A stretch of DNA of 64,000 nucleotides from Chionoecetes opilio (GCA_016584305.1 JACEEZ010016272.1:253501-317500), one strand, 5' to 3'. Positions 1 to 13,362 are shown, counted from the first letter of the stretch. The notes: a model not told the origin generated them from the letters alone. Made by a program: numbers and translations.

Positions 1-1
1 A

Positions 2-157
2 GTAGTTCACAGTGACAGACTTAAAAGGATCGGTGCAAAGCCTGATTTAACCTCAGTAGAAACTGCAAGAGTGTGCGATGCTACTCGTCTGAATACGGAT
101 AACTCAACTTTTCCAACTAACCCACCTCATACTTATAGCCTTCGCTCTCGTAACTAA
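2..157 (+). pseudogene. pol: C-terminal end of retroviral pol (integrase tail)
   Basis: An open frame enters from outside the window and stops at TAA 155-157, giving 51 residues. It has the HSDRLKR-type motif seen near the C terminus of Ty3/gypsy and errantivirus integrases and ends in YSLRSRN, a common tail for these polyproteins. It lies directly upstream of env, the normal gag-pol-env order. Only this tail is visible, so whether pol is intact cannot be judged here. Confidence 0.7.
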
Positions 158-179
158 TAGCTTTTATGCTTTGTTCCAG
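158..179 (+). promoter_or_regulatory. Probable 3' splice site for env subgenomic RNA
   Basis: Just after the pol stop there is a branch-point-like CTAAT, then a pyrimidine-rich stretch ending in CCAG at 176-179, three bases before the env ATG at 182. Errantivirus-type elements make env from a spliced RNA, so this is a fitting acceptor. The donor would lie outside the window. Confidence 0.5.
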
Positions 180-181
180 AC

Positions 182-1897
182 ATGTTTGCCTTCATATATC
201 TCTTCACCCTGAGCTCTATTCTGGCTCTGGACCCTTCACACCTCAAGCCAGGAGCTCTTACTGCCCATTTGGGTCGAGTCTCCCTGGTGGAGGATGTGTT
301 GTGGGTTAAGTGCCCCCATACTGCTCTTCTAAAGATACCGAGCAGGTTGAGGGAGGTCACGGAGCAACTGACCGCAGCTCTAATCCGATTGGAGCAGGAA
401 CCCCCGAAGCAAACTGATTGGAATATTTTTTCTGTCTACATGGATCATGTGACCATGAATAATTATAATTATACAACCCGATATCTTCCTCTCTTACATG
501 CAGGACTGACTTACCTCAATGATACCATCAATCTTGCCCTAGACAACTACCACGGCCTTGATGCTTCACATCGCACTAAACGGGGATTCATTGACGGTAT
601 AGGTCAACTGTCGCGCATGTTATTTGGAACCGCTATGAATGAGGATGTGGATGAATTACGAAGAGGGTTTACTCAATTAGCTTCCATAGCATCAGCTAAC
701 AATAAAGCTATACATTTAACCAGCATGAGAATTGCTAAACTTGAAAAGCATGTAGATGATCTTGCCTTGTATGTTAATAGCCTAACATTAATTCTAAATG
801 AGGTGCTAGCTAATTTAAACAACATTTACTTTTCATGGAAATGAATCAAATACTTCACATATTGGAGAATACAGTTAACTCTCTTCTGCATGCTAACACC
901 TTGATCATACAAAATATAGCGGACGCAGCGCGTGGAAGGGCGACTTCCTCTCTCTTCCCTGTCAAAGACTTTCTCCATGTTTTGGATATCGGCTTAAAGG
1001 ATTATAAATTAAACCCCTTGGTTGACTCACGCGGTATTCATCACTACTATCCCTTAGTGGAGTCTGTGCTGACGTCAGACGCAATAGTCATCCAGGTACC
1101 CTTTCAGTCACCGGATACATTTGAAGTTCATCAAATTAAACTGTTTCCTTTTCAGTGAATGAAACAATCATGACTTTAAACTTACCTAAATTGATGGTCT
1201 TAATATCTAAAGACTTTACGCTGTATGCTATTGGTCATTTATCTGACTTACAAAGATGTAAGACTGAGTATCTCAATCTGTTTCATTGTCCAGCCTCCCT
1301 CTTTGTTTTCTTGCCTGTAACGGGTGGAGTTTGTGAAGTTGTGCTGACCCGGAATGATGCTTCTAAGGCCCTGTCTTTGTGCCCTTATACTCACCTGGCA
1401 CCTAAAAACATATTCCATCGATCATTCTTCAGTCATCACTACTTCTTTTTCACAAAACCTTGCTTTGTGTCTGTAGTCTGTCCTGACGGCACTGAATACA
1501 AGGAAGTTTCAGGTCACTTTGCAGTTCTTCTCGTGTGTAATGTCCGCTCCGCCAACCTGACGACATTCCCCTCTAACTTCCACCTTGGTTTTACTACCAA
1601 TATTTCAAGTCTAATTTTTCCTATTGAAAGCTTGAAACATGTAAATGTCTCTAGTATCAGATATGTCACTAATAGCCTTTTCTGAGTTCACCTTTTCGAA
1701 TACCTCAGATTTGAAAACTGCTGTTCAGGACTCCCTACCAGTTTACTTTAAGTCCTTCTGAACATTATCCATCTGTCATTACTCCTATTATAATAATAAT
1801 TATTATTGTGATTCCTCTTTGCTATGCTGTCTGGAAAGCCCTCACCTTGTATAGGCATCTTAAAAGGAGCATTGCCAGCCCAGCCGCGAATCTCTAG
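182..1897 (+). pseudogene. env: Endogenous retrovirus env (errantivirus/F-type), broken
   Basis: The coding potential is spread over three frames: 182-844, 835-1158 and 1155-1685, with a membrane-anchor segment at 1751-1897 in the first frame again. The first part starts with a signal-peptide-like hydrophobic run, has several N-glycosylation sites, and carries an RTKR furin-type site at residues 131-134 followed at once by a GFIDGIG fusion-peptide-like segment. This arrangement is typical of errantivirus Env and baculovirus-F-like fusion proteins. A later part is cysteine-rich. The last part holds an isoleucine-rich transmembrane helix and a short basic tail ending at TAG 1895-1897. The frame changes near 840, 1155 and after 1685 show that it is an old, non-functional copy. 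A more decayed relative lies at about 37920-38900. Confidence 0.75.
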
Positions 1898-1919
1898 GAC
1901 ATGTTTTACTGTAACATGG

Positions 1920-2695
1920 TTAGGTACATGTCTCTAGACCATCGCGAGGACGCGATTGGGTAGGTGACCGAGCGATATTAGGGTACTGAATAGGTAGAGA
2001 TATATGTATGTGTATAATTATTCCTATGTTAACAGACAGTGGCCAGGGGAGTAGTATGTTTTTTACCAGAATGCACTGTGGCACAAATGGAGGAGCGACA
2101 ACATAGCTGATTGCCACTTATCACAGTTGATAAACTGCGATTTCACCAAGGAAGGTGAAAACAATTGTGTCTATGCTGTGTCATCACCACCCGCCTGTTT
2201 ACCACCCATTAAGAAGAGCAACAACATAGCTGATTACCACTTATGACAGTTGATAAGCATTACACATTCAAGCATGTGTAAGCGAACTAAACTGGCCCGA
2301 ACTAAACCCGAACTAAATTGGCCTACCCCTCTGTTTTTATTTTATTCTCTTACTGTCTTGGGGTGTGTGTGTGTGTAAAAAAGGAAAAGAAAAAAAAAAG
2401 GCACCTGTCAACATAAGGAAACCTCCCCTATATAAGATGTCGAATGGCCGGAAGGAGCAGAGGCGAGAGGGCGACTCTTCACTCACGTACACGTTCCCTC
2501 TGAGTAACCTGTGGGTTACACGCTGTTGTCACTGAATGGTTCTGGCCTGTCTGAAGACTTAAGTTCCTTAGCCAATGGAACCCGTGACTAGTCGCTATTC
2601 CTCACATTGTACATATTTTACATAACTGTATATTGTATTCCTCGTTACTGGTACTTATATATTAACAAGCCTAAAAGAAACCGCTCAACTACTTT
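1920..2695 (+). repeat. Probable 3' LTR of the env-bearing element
   Basis: This non-coding block follows env. It holds a TATA-like CTATATAAG at about 2428, then a GC-richer leader-like part and a long tail, as in U3-R-U5. A ~40-base segment containing AACATAGCTGAT occurs twice (about 2098-2135 and 2221-2258), as U3 repeats often do. Exact ends are not defined, because the second LTR lies outside the window. Confidence 0.4.
2296..2400 (+). mobile_element. Very short 5'-truncated LINE 3' end inside the LTR
   Basis: The stretch CTAAATTGGCCT followed by CCTCTGTTTTTATTTTATTC matches, with one or two differences, the 3' untranslated region of the CR1/Jockey-like LINE at 17322-17370. It is followed by a (GT)n and A-rich tail. 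It is therefore a roughly 70-base, extremely 5'-truncated insertion of that LINE family. Confidence 0.6.
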
Positions 2696-2699
2696 TTAT

Positions 2700-3056
2700 T
2701 ACCCATACCACATCTTGGCAATCAATCCCAACAGATCATAGATGTTGTATGTTAATGGATTGAACCCAGTTACCCTTAAACAATAAGATAAAAAAGGGTA
2801 ACAATGGTTGAAGAAATTTGCATTAATAGCACAACTGTTGGATGAAGAAGAGGAGTTGAACTCTAAAAGACACTGTTTTGGGTACATAAAGCCTTGAGAA
2901 AACGACAATTATCAGCACGGCACAGTCTCATTACGTTAAAATATTCTTCCCCAGAAACCGTTACATGACAGGACGGTGATGTATTGGAGCCGTGATGGCG
3001 GCGCACCGTTTAGTGTAACACGTTTATTTGTTTGAATGTAAGAAATATTAACGAAT
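2700..3056. other. No gene seen
   Basis: AT-rich sequence after the LTR with no convincing reading frame or repeat boundary. Confidence 0.5.
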
Positions 3057-3215
3057 GTGATGAGACGGTGCCGTGTCACCATGATGGTATGGTGTGATTC
3101 GGCCTTGAGGCGGACGGTGTGGCGCCGTAATGGGTCTTGGTTTTGGTGTACCGTGTGGAAGACTTTTGACCCGTCTACAGGTACCGTTGCAGCCTTGTCC
3201 TCACCGACACAACTG
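3057..3215 (-). repeat. Dispersed repeat, inverted relative to 36900-37030
   Basis: About 130 bases match, in opposite orientation and at roughly 80% by eye, the segment at 36900-37030. The latter is followed by wording like the 3' end of the zinc-finger LINE (a GGAAGAC...CTGTGATAG stretch), so both are probably decayed LINE 3' fragments. Confidence 0.45.
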
Positions 3216-3233
3216 CAACACCAGCTAGGTTTC

Positions 3234-4102
3234 GAATTTCAAGAGAACTGAAACTTGAAAATGCCAGTGGTCGCTGGCAGTTTTAACTCACAAGTTGATA
3301 ATAAGTTGGTCTACTGGAAAATAAAATATGGGCTTATTCCACTGCACTTAAAACACAAAAGTATAATACTAAGAACGATTTTCTTCTATATGTATATTGT
3401 ATGGAAGCCTGATTCTGTAAAACATGTATATAACCAAATAATCAAGTAGGTTATAGTTGAGGAGGCAATGGAAATGTTACTCTATGATATTATAGTCAAT
3501 AACGAATGTTTAGAAGTTAACTACATACACCTAGGCAGTCATATTTTCCTGTTATTATTGTGTATCAATTAGATAGAAAGCCTGGAAGTGCAATGAGTCG
3601 ACGCGTGAAGTCGCAATGTTTTGATTCAATCTTCCCGCCACAATGCCGGCATGCCGCCTCCACAATAATAACCTACTTGGTAGCAGCAACAGAACGATTT
3701 CGGCATTCTATATTCTTCTTTTATCCAAAGCATTGCTTATTGTATTTTGACAAGCATTTGCCAGACGCAGCAGTACTGTCTTAGAAAACAGTGTGAACAT
3801 CGCCCCCAATAAAACATGCTACAATATACATGTAAAAAATATATTAAGCTTTGATACTCGAGGTGAGTAATTTGCATTAAATTGCTATTATAGAATGTTC
3901 CATCATAATGCATGTCATCCATACAATTAGTAGAACAACAGAAGAACTATATTTTTTGGTGTTCAGATGCGATGCATCAATGTTTATCGCGAAATTGATT
4001 TATGAAAATACGAGTCGCGGAGCCAAAACACAGTAGACCAACCTTTGAGTTAAAACTGCCAGCGACCACTGGCATTTATCGAGTTTCAGTTCTCTCAAAT
4101 TC
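3234..4102. mobile_element. Element with ~57-bp terminal inverted repeats, class unknown
   Basis: The segment 3234-3290 is repeated in reverse at 4046-4102 with only a few differences, including a perfect inner match over TGAGTTAAAACTGCCAGCGA. The 0.75-kb interior has no convincing coding sequence. No clear target-site duplication is visible at the ends, so the superfamily is not assigned. Confidence 0.55.
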
Positions 4103-4289
4103 AGTCAGCCACAGGACACAGTTCCATATATATATATATATATACAGGAAAATACCTTTTATCCGGATATATCCGGACTTCCGGGTAGCCGGTTAATGGA
4201 AAAGTCCGGTTAATGGGTAAGTATACATACGAAAGATGCATTTACTAAAAATAAACATAATATTGTATGATTGTTTGTATTGTATGACA

Positions 4290-4541
4290 CACACCCACAC
4301 ATACCACCCAACACACACACACACACATACCACCCAACACACACACCCACACATACCACCCAACACACACACACACATACCACCCAACACACACACCCAC
4401 ACATACCACCCAACACACACACCCACACATACCACCCAACACACACACACACACACATACCACCCAACACACACACCCACACATACCACCCAACACACAC
4501 ACACACACATACCACCCAACACACACACCCACACATACAAC
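4290..4541. repeat. Minisatellite, CACCCAACACACAC-type units
   Basis: About ten units of roughly 22-28 bases built from ACATACCACCCAACACACAC with variable (AC)n length. All reading frames through it are open only because the repeat lacks stops; it is not coding. Confidence 0.9.
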
Positions 4542-5447
4542 CTGTGAAAGTTTTGATTTTTACTGGGGGTTTTAAGTACTTAGACTTCACTTACCTCTCA
4601 ATAATTAAATCACCTTCGGGTTCTTTGTTTGACTCACTATGAAGCTATCAGTCCAGGACTACATACAGGGTAAACAATAAACACTTGGTAAACACCTTAT
4701 CTAGTTTATTTACAAGATCTACACATAACAAAAATAGCACCCCCCAACACAAGATTCATCCACTCAATCACGCCCTAAATATCTTCCCTACATATGCCTA
4801 TGATAGCCTACCGCTTCTGGTTATCTGGCTGGGGAATAGATATAAGGGGTTATGGATTATGATTATAAGAACCTGTAGCCTCGAGCCTGTGGTCCTCGTC
4901 GCGCACACACGTGGTCGACTTCCTGTCTAGCGACTCGCTCCTTGCTTCCAGCTTGCGTCTGCCTCTACCAAGCCCTCCTTCTCCTCGCGGTATGACTTGC
5001 CCTGCGTCTGTTAGCAGGAACAAGCTCCAGACACGCGGGGAACTGGAAGGAGGTGGCGAGAGGTCCAGAAGACGTCCTCGGCTGGGGGAGGTGTAGTCGT
5101 GGCCGTGACCTGTAACAGAGTGAGCGACCCAGGCCGACCTGGATCCTCCAAGATGGCGGCTGGTGGCGCGTTGCCACTTCGGCTCATCTAAACATATTTT
5201 CTATACCCTGTTTCTTATTATGCATGCCTGAATTCCTATCAGCCACCACATGCAATTTACTTCGGGTGTCTCTGCTAGCGCACCCTGCTACTCGTGGGGA
5301 GGCAACTATGAGCCTAAAACCCCTCCCACAGACTGGAATCCTTTCCCGCCACCAGAAAAACATTAACTGGCATCCGCCAGCGGGGACAACAGCCTGGCGC
5401 CAAGCGCAAATATGGGCACTGAATGCATATAAAATGTCTAGCCATTA

Positions 5448-5785
5448 CACCACCCAACACACACACACACACATACCACCCAACACACACACCCACACAT
5501 ACCACCCAACACACACACCCACACATACCACCCAACACACACACACACACATACCACCCAACACACACACACACACATACCACCCAACACACACACACAC
5601 ACATACCACCCAACACACACACACACACATACCACCCAACACACACACACACACATACCACCCAACACACACACCCACACATACCACCCAACACACACAC
5701 ACACACATACACCCACATACACGGGTGGTATGTGTGGGTGGGTGTGTTGGGTGGTATGTGTGGGTGTGTGTTGGGTGGTATGTGG
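5448..5785. repeat. Second minisatellite array with an inverted end block
   Basis: The same units as at 4290-4541 run from 5448 to about 5715. After ACATACACGGGTGG the repeat continues as its own reverse complement (TGGTATGTGTGGGTG) to about 5785. The switch of orientation would allow a hairpin. Confidence 0.85.
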
Positions 5786-6047
5786 GATGACTCAAAATAC
5801 CACTCCGGTCGTCGGGTAGCACTGACCTTGCCCACGGACTGATAAACACTGAATTATCATAGCGCATGGCGCATTATGGCGGGAATAAACAGGTGGCGAT
5901 AGGTGGCGCTCACGTCTACGGCGGCAAAATTAAAAGTTAAATATTTCGTTACTTTTTTATTTTTTAATACTATTTACTTACCTGCCACAAATTCCGGTTA
6001 TTGGGTTATTCCGGTTGTTGGGTATCCGGATAAAAGGTATTTTCCTG

Positions 6048-6181
<134 letters not shown>

Positions 6182-7411
6182 CAGGGAGCTCCCGAAGACA
6201 CAAGCAGTTAGGTTCCACCGGGCATACTCGTAAAGCGAAATCTCGTATAACGAAACACAAAACTAATGGTAAAATATAGGTTTGGTTCCAGGACCCCATC
6301 AATAAAAAAAAGAAAAAAAAAAAAAAGACAGAGTGTGAGTGCTTTCTCCTTGATTTAAGGCCTTGGAGATAGCTGCATGAGCTTGGTTCTGGCCTTCTAA
6401 CCAAGCATGCAGCAGACGCTCCATCTTTTCCATAATGGGGTCACGACTGCGAGTAGCTTGCACACTCGTACTGAGTGCTGAGCTACCAAGAAAGTTTCAG
6501 TACTTTCTCACTCAACTTAATGATAGTGCTCACAGTAGAAGATGATAATTTATTACAGATCCGACACTCGCTCACCACGCTGATGCCTCTTAACAATTTC
6601 CATCTTTTTAGCTAATGTTATTGGCACTCTAGACCGCTTAGCACTTGTACCATCAGCACTCGCACTTGAAGACACTGAACGCTTAGGAGGCTTAGTTAAC
6701 ACAGGTACACAGGTAAGCACTACCCTGGAAATTAAAAAAAGGCACAGCTGTACAATATGTACACCACGTGCTCACCACGTGATCACCACAGCACCACACC
6801 ACCGCACCACCACACCACCACACAAAACACAGTGAATTAAGAGTGTGACAGCACAGTAGGACAGAGCACAAATAAGTCACAATAAGCACATTAAATAAAC
6901 CAGCAAATCACTAAAATCGACTCGCAAGGCACAATACTACATACAAGCAACAAAGACGTTGTATGTACTCTTGCGGACGCCGCGTGATACACTAAACTCG
7001 AGAGGGTAGGGTAGGTAAGGGACAAGGGAGGGGTGCGCAGACCTCTTCCACTGACCACAAACTCGTCTCTGCGTATCTGAATCATTGTACATCGTCCAGG
7101 GATATGAATTGTTGTAGGCCACATTGTCGAACCGAGCCACCAGAATTATCATATTTTCAGATTGATTATATTATCGTACAACCTTAGGTAAAATCATATA
7201 GTCAGTAAATGACTTTATAATTTTAGTATATAACTTGTAATTTACTTTAGTAAATAACTTGGTAATTATACTCATCCCAGTATGAATGTCATAGCATTGG
7301 ATTTTCGATCTCGTATATTGAAAATAGACCCTAATTTACACATCTCGTATCATCGGATTCTTGTATATCGGATTCTTGTATATCGAATGCTCGTATAACG
7401 GGACCTCCCTG
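6182..7411. mobile_element. Tigger MITE family A, copy 1
   Basis: The left end reads CAGGGAGCTCCCGAAG and the right end ATAACGGGACCTCCCTG; both are TA-bordered. This family has seven copies here (6182, 8427, 12653, 22374, 23148, 32385, 35670), all with one AAGATACGAGCAG-type and one TTATACGAGCATTCGG-type subterminal end. Copy 1 still contains part of a transposase gene (6540-6700, minus strand). Confidence 0.85.
6530..6702 (-). pseudogene. Remnant of Tigger transposase N-terminal helix-turn-helix
   Basis: Minus-strand translation gives a basic serine-rich leader with SAKRSRVPITLAKKMEIVKR, then HQRGERVSDL, matching the CENP-B/Tigger N-terminal DNA-binding domain. The frame is lost by a one-base shift just after SDL, and the rest of the domain (NKLSSSTVSTI) continues in another frame. 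It lies inside family A copy 1, which shows that this MITE family descends from a Tigger-type autonomous element. Confidence 0.65.
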
Positions 7412-7417
7412 TATATA

Positions 7418-9330
<1,913 letters not shown>

Positions 9331-9723
9331 TGTCGGACCCCGCCGAACACGACAGTTACGGTCCTGACCCCGTCGTGCACGGCAAAATTCGTGTTCGGCG
9401 AATAACAGGTTCAATAGGAAAATAGGGGTTACGTTCCCAGACCATCACTTTTTGGGGGGTCAAAAAAAAATTTCACTTTTTTTTGATAAGTAAAAAAATA
9501 GGTTACGTTCCCAGACCCTCATTTTTGGAGGGTAAAAAATGTTTACTACTATTTTTGGGTGAATAAGATGAAGGAAACAACTGTTATTACAATTAATATT
9601 TTTTATTAATAATAAAAAATACCTTAAAACTAGAAAATAGTTTTCATTAACTATAAAAAAAATAGAGGTAACAGGCTACTTGACTGGTGTAGCAGGAGGC
9701 ATGGCTGGTGTGCTGGGTGGAGA

Positions 9724-11569
9724 TCACTCACTGTCTGTATCATCTGGATCATCAAAGCCACATAATGGGATGGGAGAGACAGATGACATTGATGAGGTAG
9801 TATTATCTGGTGTAGCAGGAGTAACAGGCTGCCTGGCTGGTGTAGTAACAGGAGGTGTAGCAGGTGTAGAATGCTTCTTGGCTGGTGTGCTGGCTGGAGA
9901 TGGTTTGAAGAAAGCTGTGATGGGCTTTTGGCAAGCAGAGGCCTCCATGCTCCTTAAAGTTTCCTTGTAGGGTATAAGGCCTTCATCCACAACTCTCTTG
10001 AACTTGATGCTCCTCTCCTGTATGGGGTCTTGGTCAGTGAAGAGCTCTGTCAAGTTATCTGCTTCCCTCAGCAAGTTTCTCAATTTCATGATGGTAAACA
10101 CAGGCCTTGTCTCTGTGTCGTCATCTTCATCAGCATCATCACCTGCTTGGTCATCCTCATTCATCTGGATAATCTCTTCCACTGAAGGCTCTGCTCCATG
10201 GGAGTCAATGAGTTCTGCCACATCCTCCTCAGTCATGTTAGAGAAGCCTTCACCCCCAACAGTGTGTGCCAGGTCTACAATGTCCTTCATTTGCTGAGTG
10301 ACTGCAGGGAACCCATTGAAGTCGTTGACACACTCAGGCCAGAGTGCATACCAACAGGCATTAAGGGTGCTTGGCTTCACTTCATCCCATGCCTGCTTGA
10401 TGGTCAAAAGAGCATGTCGGATGTTGTACTGCTTCCAGAAGTCCATGAGAGTCATCGTGCTGTCGTCTTCCATCCTCTTGAGTGCTTCTCTGTACACAGC
10501 CCTCTGGTAATTGCACTTGAATGTCTTGATCACACCCATGTCCATCGGTTGCAACAGGGAAGTTGTCCTTGGGGGAAGGTAGGAAACGCACACATTCGGA
10601 TGGTCCAGGTTAAGTGCCTGTGAAGTGTGTTCACCAGCATTATCCACTAGCAGAACTGCCTTAAATGCCAGATTTTTCTTGGACATGTAGAGCTGCACTT
10701 CTGGCACAAAATGTTCGTGGAACCACTCCTCAAACACCTTCGCTGTCACCCATGCCTTCTTGTTTGATTTCCATACCACTGACAGAAAACGCTTGTTGAG
10801 TCCCTTCAGAGCACGTGGGTTGGCAGCACGATACACAAGGAGCGGTTTAATCTTGCAGTCCCCTGCAGCATTCCCCACAAACAGCAGTGTCAGACGGTCC
10901 TTAAATGCCTTGAATCCTGGTAACTTCTTGACTTCCTTGTGGATGTAAGTCCTATTACCCATTTTCTTGTAAAATAGGCCAGTTTCGTCCGCGTTGAACA
11001 CCTGCTCAGGTAGGTAGTCACTGTCTTCAATCAGGGACTTGAAGGTGCTGAGGTATGCCTGCGCCCCTTCCTTATCAGCTGACCCACTCTCACCTGTGAA
11101 AAAAAATGAAGAAAAAACCTTTTCATTATGGGAATATGGCAAGTCAATAGATAGATAGATAGAAGTGTGAAAAAATATTTAATCCTCTTCATTACGGGAA
11201 TATAGCACGAGTCAATATTAGATAGATAGAAGTGTGAAAATATATTGAATGTTTTTACCTGTGCGAGCAATGCTGTGCAGGCTAAAACGCTGCTTGAATC
11301 TATGGAACCACCCATGGCTGGCAATAAACCCGGGGGCAGGGGAGGATCCAGAAGGCTCCTTCTCTGCTAGGTGGTCGTAGATGCTCCTCGCCTTTTCCCT
11401 GATGGCTACGCCTCCACGTTGCTCTTCCGCTGGTCCACTTGCTCTGATATCCACCTGTTATGCGTAAATGACAAGAAAAAAACAATGCGTAAATACAATG
11501 GTACTGTACAACGGTATGCCTCAACACACACACACACATGCATGCATGCTAACACACCTGCACGTAGCA

Positions 11570-11617
<48 letters not shown>

Positions 11618-12304
11618 CAACACAGCCCACACCACCGCAGCACCTGTTAACACACCTGCACGTAGCACGACACACACACACACACACACACATGCCTCAA
11701 CACAGCCCACACCACCGCAGCACCTGTTAACACACCTGCACTAGCACAACACACACACACACATGCCTCAACACAGCCCACACCACCGCAGCACCTGTTA
11801 ACACACCTGCACGTAGCACAACACACACACACACACACACACACACCCGTAGTAATATACGTAGTAACATAGGTAAATAAACATACTTTATTCATATGAA
11901 TAATAATTAACTCACCTGTAACACCCTTACACACCACCCGAGCACCTGTTAGCACACCACATGTAGCAACACACACAATAACATAAACTTTATTTATATG
12001 AAAAATCATTAACTCACCTGTTCAGTATTTTCTCCATCTTCTCTAGCAGCGGGTCACGTCGGCTCACAGAAGCCACCTTGCTAGAGACATCAGCACTCTC
12101 TCGCACGCTTTGTCTTATTTTTTCACGGGTCTTCCAGATGGTACGAACAGTGGCCTCATGCAGGCCAAACTTCTTGCCCGTAGCAGACCAGCCTAGGCCA
12201 CTATCAATCACAGCAAGCACATCCATCTTCTCCGCTAGGGACAACACTTTCCTCTTCTTCTCGCTTGACCCTGGAGTAGGTGGAGCCGAACGCTTGGAAG
12301 ACAT
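9724..12304 (-). CDS. Tigger-like transposase, three exons, apparently intact
   Basis: Exons run on the minus strand 12304-12018, 11443-11259 and 11093-9724. Donors are CAG|GTGAGT and CAG|GTAAAA; acceptors are ATCAG|A and TTCACAG|GT. Phases 2 and 1 match on both sides, giving 613 residues. The start ATG at 12304 precedes MSSKRSAPPTPGSS; an upstream in-frame ATG at 12349 is less likely. Exon 1 encodes the CENP-B-type N-terminal helix-turn-helix (SLAEKMDVLAVIDSG). Exon 2 encodes the second, CENPB-type helix-turn-helix (WFHRFKQRF). Exon 3 is the DDE domain, with acidic residues at about D193 (NADETGLF), D308 (LLVDNAGEH) and D342 (QPMDMGVIK), so a DDD triad as in pogo elements. An acidic stretch follows, then a PIP-box-like QKPITAFF near residue 546 and a Pro/Thr-rich tail. 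It would cut and paste elements at TA targets in the nucleus. Confidence 0.85.
11520..11845. repeat. (CA)n-rich minisatellite inside transposase intron 1
   Basis: Three or more units of about 100 bases, each with CAGCCCACACCACCGCAGCA, CCTGTTAACACACCTGCACG and a (CA)n run. They sit inside intron 1 and lengthen it without touching the splice sites. Confidence 0.85.
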
Positions 12305-12572
12305 GGCCAGCAGGAGCAGCACGACGTGAGGCAACAGCAGCACGAGCAAGAGAGAGAAAGACTACGTGTAGCAGCTCTGGCGGCCCAGGCTGAGCGTGCC
12401 CAGGCTGTCCCCGGCAAAATGGCCGCCGACAGCATCGACAACATCCGCCGGGAAATTCAAATTCGTGTTATCGTGAGTAAAACTCGTGTTCGGCAAGTCA
12501 TAGGATATTTTACCTATTCGTGTAAGTGCGAGTTTCGTGCAGGGCGAACTCGTGTTCGGCGGGGTCCGACAG

Positions 12573-12652
12573 TATATATATATATATATATAAATATATT
12601 ATATATATAATATTTATATATATATATATATTATATATATTATATATATATA
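12573..12652. repeat. (TA)n array, slightly degenerate
   Basis: TA/TAA-rich link between the Tigger element and family A copy 3. Confidence 0.9.
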
Positions 12653-13349
12653 CAGGGAAGTCCCGAAGATTCGAGCAGTTAGGTTCCACCTGGCATACTC
12701 GTTAAGCAAAATCTCGTATAGCGAAATACATAACTAATGGTAAAATATTGGTTTGGTTCCAGGACCCCATCAAAGACATGTTTTTCAAGCTAAAATAAAC
12801 TTTAGCAGTCCCAAGGTTGGGGCCGCACACCTGGCTAATTATCCCTAAAGGTCAGGCTGCACATCTGGCTAATTACCCTTCAGGTCACGCCTTGCTTGGG
12901 GTGACCTGACTGGGGTCAACCAAAATCCCCCTTTGTCCAGCCCTGGGAGTCCTGTATTCAGTCAGTTACCTACCAACCACTACAGTGAGAGGAACACCAC
13001 TCCTCCTCTCCCTGTGTTCCTCTCACTGTAGTGTTGGTAACTGACTGAATACAGGACTCCCGGGCTGGACAAAGGGGGATTTTGGTTGACCCCAGTCAGG
13101 TCACCCCAATCAAGGCGTGACCTGAAGGGTAATTAGCCAGGTGTGCGGCCTGACCTTTAAGGTTAATTAGCCAGGTGTGCGGCCCCAAGCTTGGGACCTC
13201 TACAAACCTATACCAAACACAACAAACACAATGTTTGAATGTCGTAGCATTGGATTTTCGATCTCGTATATTGAAACTAGACCCTAATTTACTCAGCTCT
13301 TATCATTGATTTCTCGTATACTGAATGCTCGTATAACGGGACTTCCCTG
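12653..13349. mobile_element. Tigger MITE family A, copy 3, with internal foldback
   Basis: TA-bordered CAGGGAAGTCCCG ends. The interior 12807-13200 is a near-perfect inverted repeat with arms of about 190 bases around a short centre near 13000, built from the GGTTGGGGCCGCACACCTGG unit that is in direct orientation in copies 2, 4 and 6. Confidence 0.85.
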
Positions 13350-13362
13350 TACTATATATATA

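Larger units (their letters stand above)
4145..6047. mobile_element. TA-flanked Tigger-like MITE (family J) with minisatellites
   Basis: Both ends carry CAGGAAAATACCTTTTATCC (continuing GGATA) in inverted orientation, each bordered by TA inside short (TA)n. The interior has CCGGTTATTGGG-type subterminal repeats, two minisatellite arrays and no transposase. TA target duplication and this style of end suggest a non-autonomous Tc1/mariner-pogo element. Confidence 0.7.

Noticed and set aside
182..1685. Overlapping env frames as deliberate programmed overlaps
   Set aside because: Arthropod retroviral env is one protein; motifs run on across the shifts, so these are decay frameshifts.
4193..4642. 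Overlapping long frames rich in CVC/GWY or HTHT repeats on both strands
   Set aside because: They arise from a stop-free minisatellite; composition is pure repeat with no domain.
5224..5867. Frames of 94-188 codons on both strands
   Set aside because: Same minisatellite as at 4290; not coding.
9680..10623. Plus-strand frames of up to 141 codons
   Set aside because: Shadows of the minus-strand Tigger transposase exon 3.
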